Below, in pieces: positions 59,480-64,000 of a stretch of DNA of 64,000 nt. The number at the start of each line of letters is the position of its first letter. Within the stretch, counting starts at the first letter, position 1. Below the pieces are notes generated by a model that worked only from the letters and a program-made list of their open reading frames with translations, searched no databases and was not told the DNA's origin. A program made the translations under genes and the position numbers. Origin of the DNA: Thermohalobaculum sp039821125 (GTDB taxonomy: Bacteria > Pseudomonadota > Alphaproteobacteria > Rhodobacterales > Rhodobacteraceae); assembly GCA_039821125.1 (NCBI GenBank), contig JBCBOR010000003.1, forward strand, positions 62,001 to 126,000, given 5' to 3'.

Positions 59480-60031
59480 TCATCCCTGATCGTTGCTCTG
59501 CTGGAGGATCAGACTTTCGAAAAGCTTCCGCGTGCAGACGTTCTGTGGCTTGCTGGCCTCGGGATCGACGACCAGACCGCTGCGCAGCATTTCCGAGGTC
59601 ACGGCCATCGCCATGAAGTTCGGCAGATCCCGCGCGAGAACGCCGGTCCGCACCTCGTCCGGGCCGTAGATCGGACGCTGGCGCTCACGCGGGGTGAAGC
59701 CATAGCCGCGAAGCTGCTGAGGATTGCACTTGCCTTCCTCGGGCGTGATGCGGATCGCCGGATCGTTGGTCGGTGTGTTGTCCTGGCTCTGGTCGATGGC
59801 AAAGACGACCGAGGTCGGACCGTTTCCGCCGGGCTGGATCGCCATGTAGACGTGCGGGACCTCTGGCGTGTTGGCGGGCGCTGTCGCTACGGGGCCGGTC
59901 GCTTGCTGCTGCGGCGCAGGGGCCGGAGCCGGGGTCGCCGCCTTTGGCTGCGGCGTCTTCGCCGTGTCCTCGCCTCCGCAGGCGGACAGACCGATCGCCA
60001 ACGCCCCAAAAATCGCCAGACGCGCCGTCAT
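59480..60031 (-). CDS. Lipoprotein of unknown function
   Basis: The 183-aa protein has a lipoprotein signal (FGALAIGLSAC, Cys18), a Pro/Ala/Gln-rich linker (about 25-60), then a domain with VPHVYMAIQPGGNGPTSVVFAID, EEGKCNPQQLRGYGF and QNVCTRKLFESL, with two further cysteines. The family is not recognised. The start overlaps the ilvN stop as ATGA (60028-60031), so it is translated with ilvN, though a link to amino acid synthesis is not obvious. Confidence 0.75.
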   Translation of the reverse strand: MTARLAIFGALAIGLSACGGEDTAKTPQPKAATPAPAPAPQQQATGPVATAPANTPEVPHVYMAIQPGGNGPTSVVFAIDQSQDNTPTNDPAIRITPEEGKCNPQQLRGYGFTPRERQRPIYGPDEVRTGVLARDLPNFMAMAVTSEMLRSGLVVDPEASKPQNVCTRKLFESLILQQSNDQG

Positions 60032-60600
60032 TCCAGCGCCTCGTTGCCGCGAAGGAGGGCCGCGACACCTGTCCGCGCCACCTCGACCAGCCCCAGCGGA
60101 CGCATGAGTTCGATGAACGCATCGACCTGCTCCGAGGTCTCGGCCAGCTCGAAGATGAAGCTTTGCGGTGTCACATCGACCACGCGGGCGCCCATGATCT
60201 CGGCCATGCGCAGGGCCTCGACACGCGGCTCCCCGGTCGAGGACACCTTGATCAGCCCAAGCTCGCGTTCGACATGCGGGCCCTCATCGGTCAGATCGTT
60301 CACCCCGTGCACCGGCACCATGCGGCCAAGCTGAGCGTGGATCTGGTCGATCACGGCAGGCGTGCCGACGGTCACGATCGTGATCCGCGAGCGATGCCCG
60401 GTGTGATCGGTCTCGGCCACCGTGAGGCTTTCGATGTTGTATCCCCGGCCCGAGAACAGACCGATCACCCGCGCCAGCACACCGGGCTCGTTGTCGACCA
60501 GAACGCTGAGCGTGTGGCGTTCCTCGCCTTCGGCGATGGGATTGCGCAGATTGTACGCGCTCTTGCGCGATGATCCGGGTTTGAGCGTGAGCGAGTTCAT
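60028..60600 (-). CDS. ilvN: Acetolactate synthase small (regulatory) subunit
   Basis: The 190-aa protein has an N-terminal ACT domain HTLSVLVDNEPGVLARVIGLFSGRGYNIESLTVAETD, a second ACT-like part with VNDLTDEGPHVERELGLIKV, and the usual C-terminus QSFIFELAETSEQVDAFIELMRPLG. It binds valine and gives feedback control to IlvB. The start overlaps the sulfotransferase stop as ATGA (60597-60600). The large-subunit gene ilvB lies 1.8 kb upstream on the same strand, separated by two sulfotransferase genes. Confidence 0.96.
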   Translation of the reverse strand: MNSLTLKPGSSRKSAYNLRNPIAEGEERHTLSVLVDNEPGVLARVIGLFSGRGYNIESLTVAETDHTGHRSRITIVTVGTPAVIDQIHAQLGRMVPVHGVNDLTDEGPHVERELGLIKVSSTGEPRVEALRMAEIMGARVVDVTPQSFIFELAETSEQVDAFIELMRPLGLVEVARTGVAALLRGNEALE

Positions 60601-61508
60601 GGCGTCTTGTCCCTGTCTGTCGCGCTGTCTTCTAACCTTTCGAGACAGCGGCTGGCAATGTAGCTCACGGCTTTGTCGAGCCGCGTGTGGAAGGTCTTTG
60701 TCACATGCTCGTACAGCTGTGCATCGATCGGATTGGCGGCGAGGATCCGCGCGCGCATCTCGGACGTTGGCACCACGTCGTCGCCGGGCGAGACATTGAC
60801 CTTGTTCAGCTTGATCCCCGGCAGGCCGAAGGCGCTGCGCAGCTTGCGCAGGGCCGTCCCGATCTCGGGCTGCGGGATCAGCAGGAAGTAGTCGTCATCG
60901 GCCCGGTTGCGCAGCTCGTCCCATGTGAAATCCTCGCTCTCGCGATCGCCCATCAGCATGCGCGCCTGCAGATTGCGCTTCTGCCAGCCGTCCCGCTGGT
61001 CGAGCGCGTCCCAGGCCGTCTCGAAATCCTTGCCGGTGACGATGGTGTGCTCCGCAGCGCCGGGGGTCGCCAGCAGATAGCGATAGCCCGATACGGCGCG
61101 GCTGACAGGCTCGCGGATCGCCGCGACATAGAGCGGGATCCGGTCGACGCGCCAGTGTACGCCGTAGGTGAAGTGCCCCGAGACGAAATGCAGGCTTCGC
61201 CGCTCGGCCTCTGACAGGGACTGCCAGGTGTGATTGCGCCGCATCCGGACATCGAGGCTGTGCACCCCGCCGAAGATACCCGAAAGACCATCGGCCAGAG
61301 CCGAGCCGCCGGTTTTCGGCAAATGGGTCTGGATGACGATGTGCTCACGCAGAAACCGGGCCCGTGCGCCATGATCGGCGCGTTCTGACAGGGTTCTGTC
61401 GATGTTGCTTTTCTGAGCGGCCTTGCGATAGCCGATCATCGGATCGCGTCCGACCAGCCACTGTTTCAGCCGATTGCGCAGGCGCCGCCGCCATCTCCGG
61501 AAGTTCAT
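60597..61508 (-). CDS. Sulfotransferase family 2-like protein
   Basis: The 303-aa cytoplasmic protein has the 5'-phosphosulfate-binding loop IQTHLPKTGGSALADGL (about 62-78) and the 3'-phosphate motif AIREPVSRAVSGYRYLL, the two sites that bind PAPS. It begins with a basic region MNFRRWRRRLRNRLKQWL. It may transfer sulfate to a surface glycan or lipid; the acceptor is not known. The start at 61508 has GAGG upstream; a further 25 codons are open. It is coupled to ilvN by a four-base overlap, so it is probably expressed with it. Confidence 0.82.
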   Translation of the reverse strand: MNFRRWRRRLRNRLKQWLVGRDPMIGYRKAAQKSNIDRTLSERADHGARARFLREHIVIQTHLPKTGGSALADGLSGIFGGVHSLDVRMRRNHTWQSLSEAERRSLHFVSGHFTYGVHWRVDRIPLYVAAIREPVSRAVSGYRYLLATPGAAEHTIVTGKDFETAWDALDQRDGWQKRNLQARMLMGDRESEDFTWDELRNRADDDYFLLIPQPEIGTALRKLRSAFGLPGIKLNKVNVSPGDDVVPTSEMRARILAANPIDAQLYEHVTKTFHTRLDKAVSYIASRCLERLEDSATDRDKTP

Positions 61509-61629
61509 GCCGCGGGCCTCGCGTTGCATAAGCAAGGCCGATGACCCAGGACAAGACACTTGGCGGCACGGCCCGCACCGCACATAACCGGGCGGATACG
61601 CGACACGGAGCCATTGACCCGATCCGCCG

Positions 61630-62406
61630 ATGAAGACGCCGCTTCTCTACATCTGTTACGGGGTGCCGAAATCAGGCTCATCGCTGGCCCACGCCCTGAG
61701 CGCCGTGATCGCTGAGCGGGGCGGCTTTGATCAGAGCCCTCTTGCGGTGCCCGGCATCGGGCATGGGCATCTGCGCGCGAATTTCGTGCCGAGCCTCAAA
61801 TCCGAGCATTTGAGACCTGCGCTGGACGCCGCCCGCTCTGATCAGCGGCGCATGGTCGTGCTGAAAACCCATGGCCGGGTGACCCCGGCGCTGCGTGCAG
61901 CGGTCGATCGCGGTGCTGTCCGGGTGCAGGCGCATATCCGCGACCCGCGCGATGTGGCGCTGTCGATGTGGGATGCGGCGCGGCGCGGCGATGCCTGGGG
62001 CACTTTGGCCGAGGACGCGCCGATCACAGCGCCCGAGGAGGCTCGGGCCCGGATTGTGCGTCAGATCGGCTTCTTTCGGGACTGGGCTACGCTGCCCGGC
62101 GCGCTGGTGTTGGGCTACGAACGAACAGCCTTCGAGACCGCCGCCGCCGCTCGGCGTATCGCCCGGCATATGGGTGTCGCGCCCGCGCCGCTGCGGGACG
62201 CGTTCGGTGCCAAACGCAGGTTTACCCAGTTCAACGCAGGCCGATCGCAACGCCATCTGAGCGAGATGACGCCTGAGCAGGCCGCCGACTGGTATGCCGA
62301 GTTTCACGAAATCATCGATCTGCACCGGCTGGCCGAGCCGCCCCGAAGGACCTGGCCTGGCCGCCTGATGACAAGGCTCGCCCGGCTGTCCGCCGGGCGA
62401 TTTTGA
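61630..62406 (+). CDS. Sulfotransferase-like protein (PAPS-binding domain)
   Basis: The 258-aa protein has the N-terminal loop YICYGVPKSGSSLAHALSAV (PAPS 5'-phosphosulfate site) and IRDPRDVALSMWDAARR (3'-phosphate site, RDPRD form). The C-terminus is helical with RFTQFNAGRSQRHLSEMTPEQ, where the ARG-like region may close the PAPS pocket. The sequence is quite different from the neighbouring 303-aa protein, and it is on the opposite strand; the two genes are divergent, 121 bases apart. It converges with ilvB. Confidence 0.82.
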   Translation: MKTPLLYICYGVPKSGSSLAHALSAVIAERGGFDQSPLAVPGIGHGHLRANFVPSLKSEHLRPALDAARSDQRRMVVLKTHGRVTPALRAAVDRGAVRVQAHIRDPRDVALSMWDAARRGDAWGTLAEDAPITAPEEARARIVRQIGFFRDWATLPGALVLGYERTAFETAAAARRIARHMGVAPAPLRDAFGAKRRFTQFNAGRSQRHLSEMTPEQAADWYAEFHEIIDLHRLAEPPRRTWPGRLMTRLARLSAGRF

Positions 62407-62444
62407 TGCGGTACGCCCGCGCCTGGGAGGGCGACGGGGCAAGA

Positions 62445-64000
<1,556 letters not shown>

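Overview
This is a high-GC, densely coded stretch of an alphaproteobacterial chromosome. It is most likely a marine Rhodobacteraceae (roseobacter-like) organism. The reasons are an AcuI acryloyl-CoA reductase and a DmdA-like protein (DMSP metabolism), the order of the tat, serS, surE, pcm and nlpD genes, the form of the acetolactate synthase, and the general gene style. No rRNA, tRNA, CRISPR array, insertion sequence or prophage was found. Most of the window is ordinary housekeeping, with a few accessory patches.

Layout: 0-8 kb carries a cut-off secreted protein, release factor 3 (prfC), a DmdA-like folate-dependent methyltransferase, an orphan iron-type ABC ATPase with a membrane protein, and tatABC with a DUF815 ATPase. 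8-14 kb is the reverse-strand serS / lipoprotein / surE / pcm / nlpD-like / methyltransferase run. 14-20 kb is a Tad/Flp pilus cluster (two Flp pilins, CpaA, CpaB, CpaE, two TadE-like pseudopilins, CpaC, a small CpaD-like lipoprotein) with no motor ATPase or TadB/TadC. 20-28 kb has a secreted caspase-like protein, prs, a DsbA-fold isomerase, a DUF1326/DUF2182 pair, acuI, rsmD and a peroxiredoxin. 28-36 kb has an acyltransferase, a FemAB-like protein, a type I secretion exporter pair, and MlaC. 36-45 kb has yajC and a fused secDF, an Mth938 protein, Fe-SOD, a LOG protein, a LysM protein and an Atm1-type exporter. 45-50 kb has an RND efflux pair and a GST. 50-53 kb is the accessory patch: repeat arrays, an orphan BrnA-like protein, an AT-rich orphan gene and a CoA-transferase that appears clipped at its 3' end. 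53-64 kb has a YfgM/BamB pair, ilvC, a phytase-like protein, a HupE-type protein, ilvN, two sulfotransferases and the 3' part of ilvB.

How the genes work together: TatABC, YajC/SecDF, BamB/YfgM and NlpD form an envelope export and assembly group. Several proteins here carry Sec, lipoprotein or twin-arginine signals that would use it. IlvB, IlvN and IlvC are consecutive enzymes of branched-chain amino acid synthesis. Peroxiredoxin, Fe-SOD, GST and possibly the Atm1-type exporter belong to redox and thiol homeostasis.

The least explained signals are three. Two unlinked arrays each have seven 11-bp units, lie just upstream of prfC and of a GST gene, and are each accompanied by the same kind of GGGTCAAGCCC palindrome. 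A 1-kb AT-rich island carries a gene I do not recognise and seems to have removed the end of a CoA-transferase. A perfect 16-bp palindrome lies in front of the DUF2182/DUF1326 pair.
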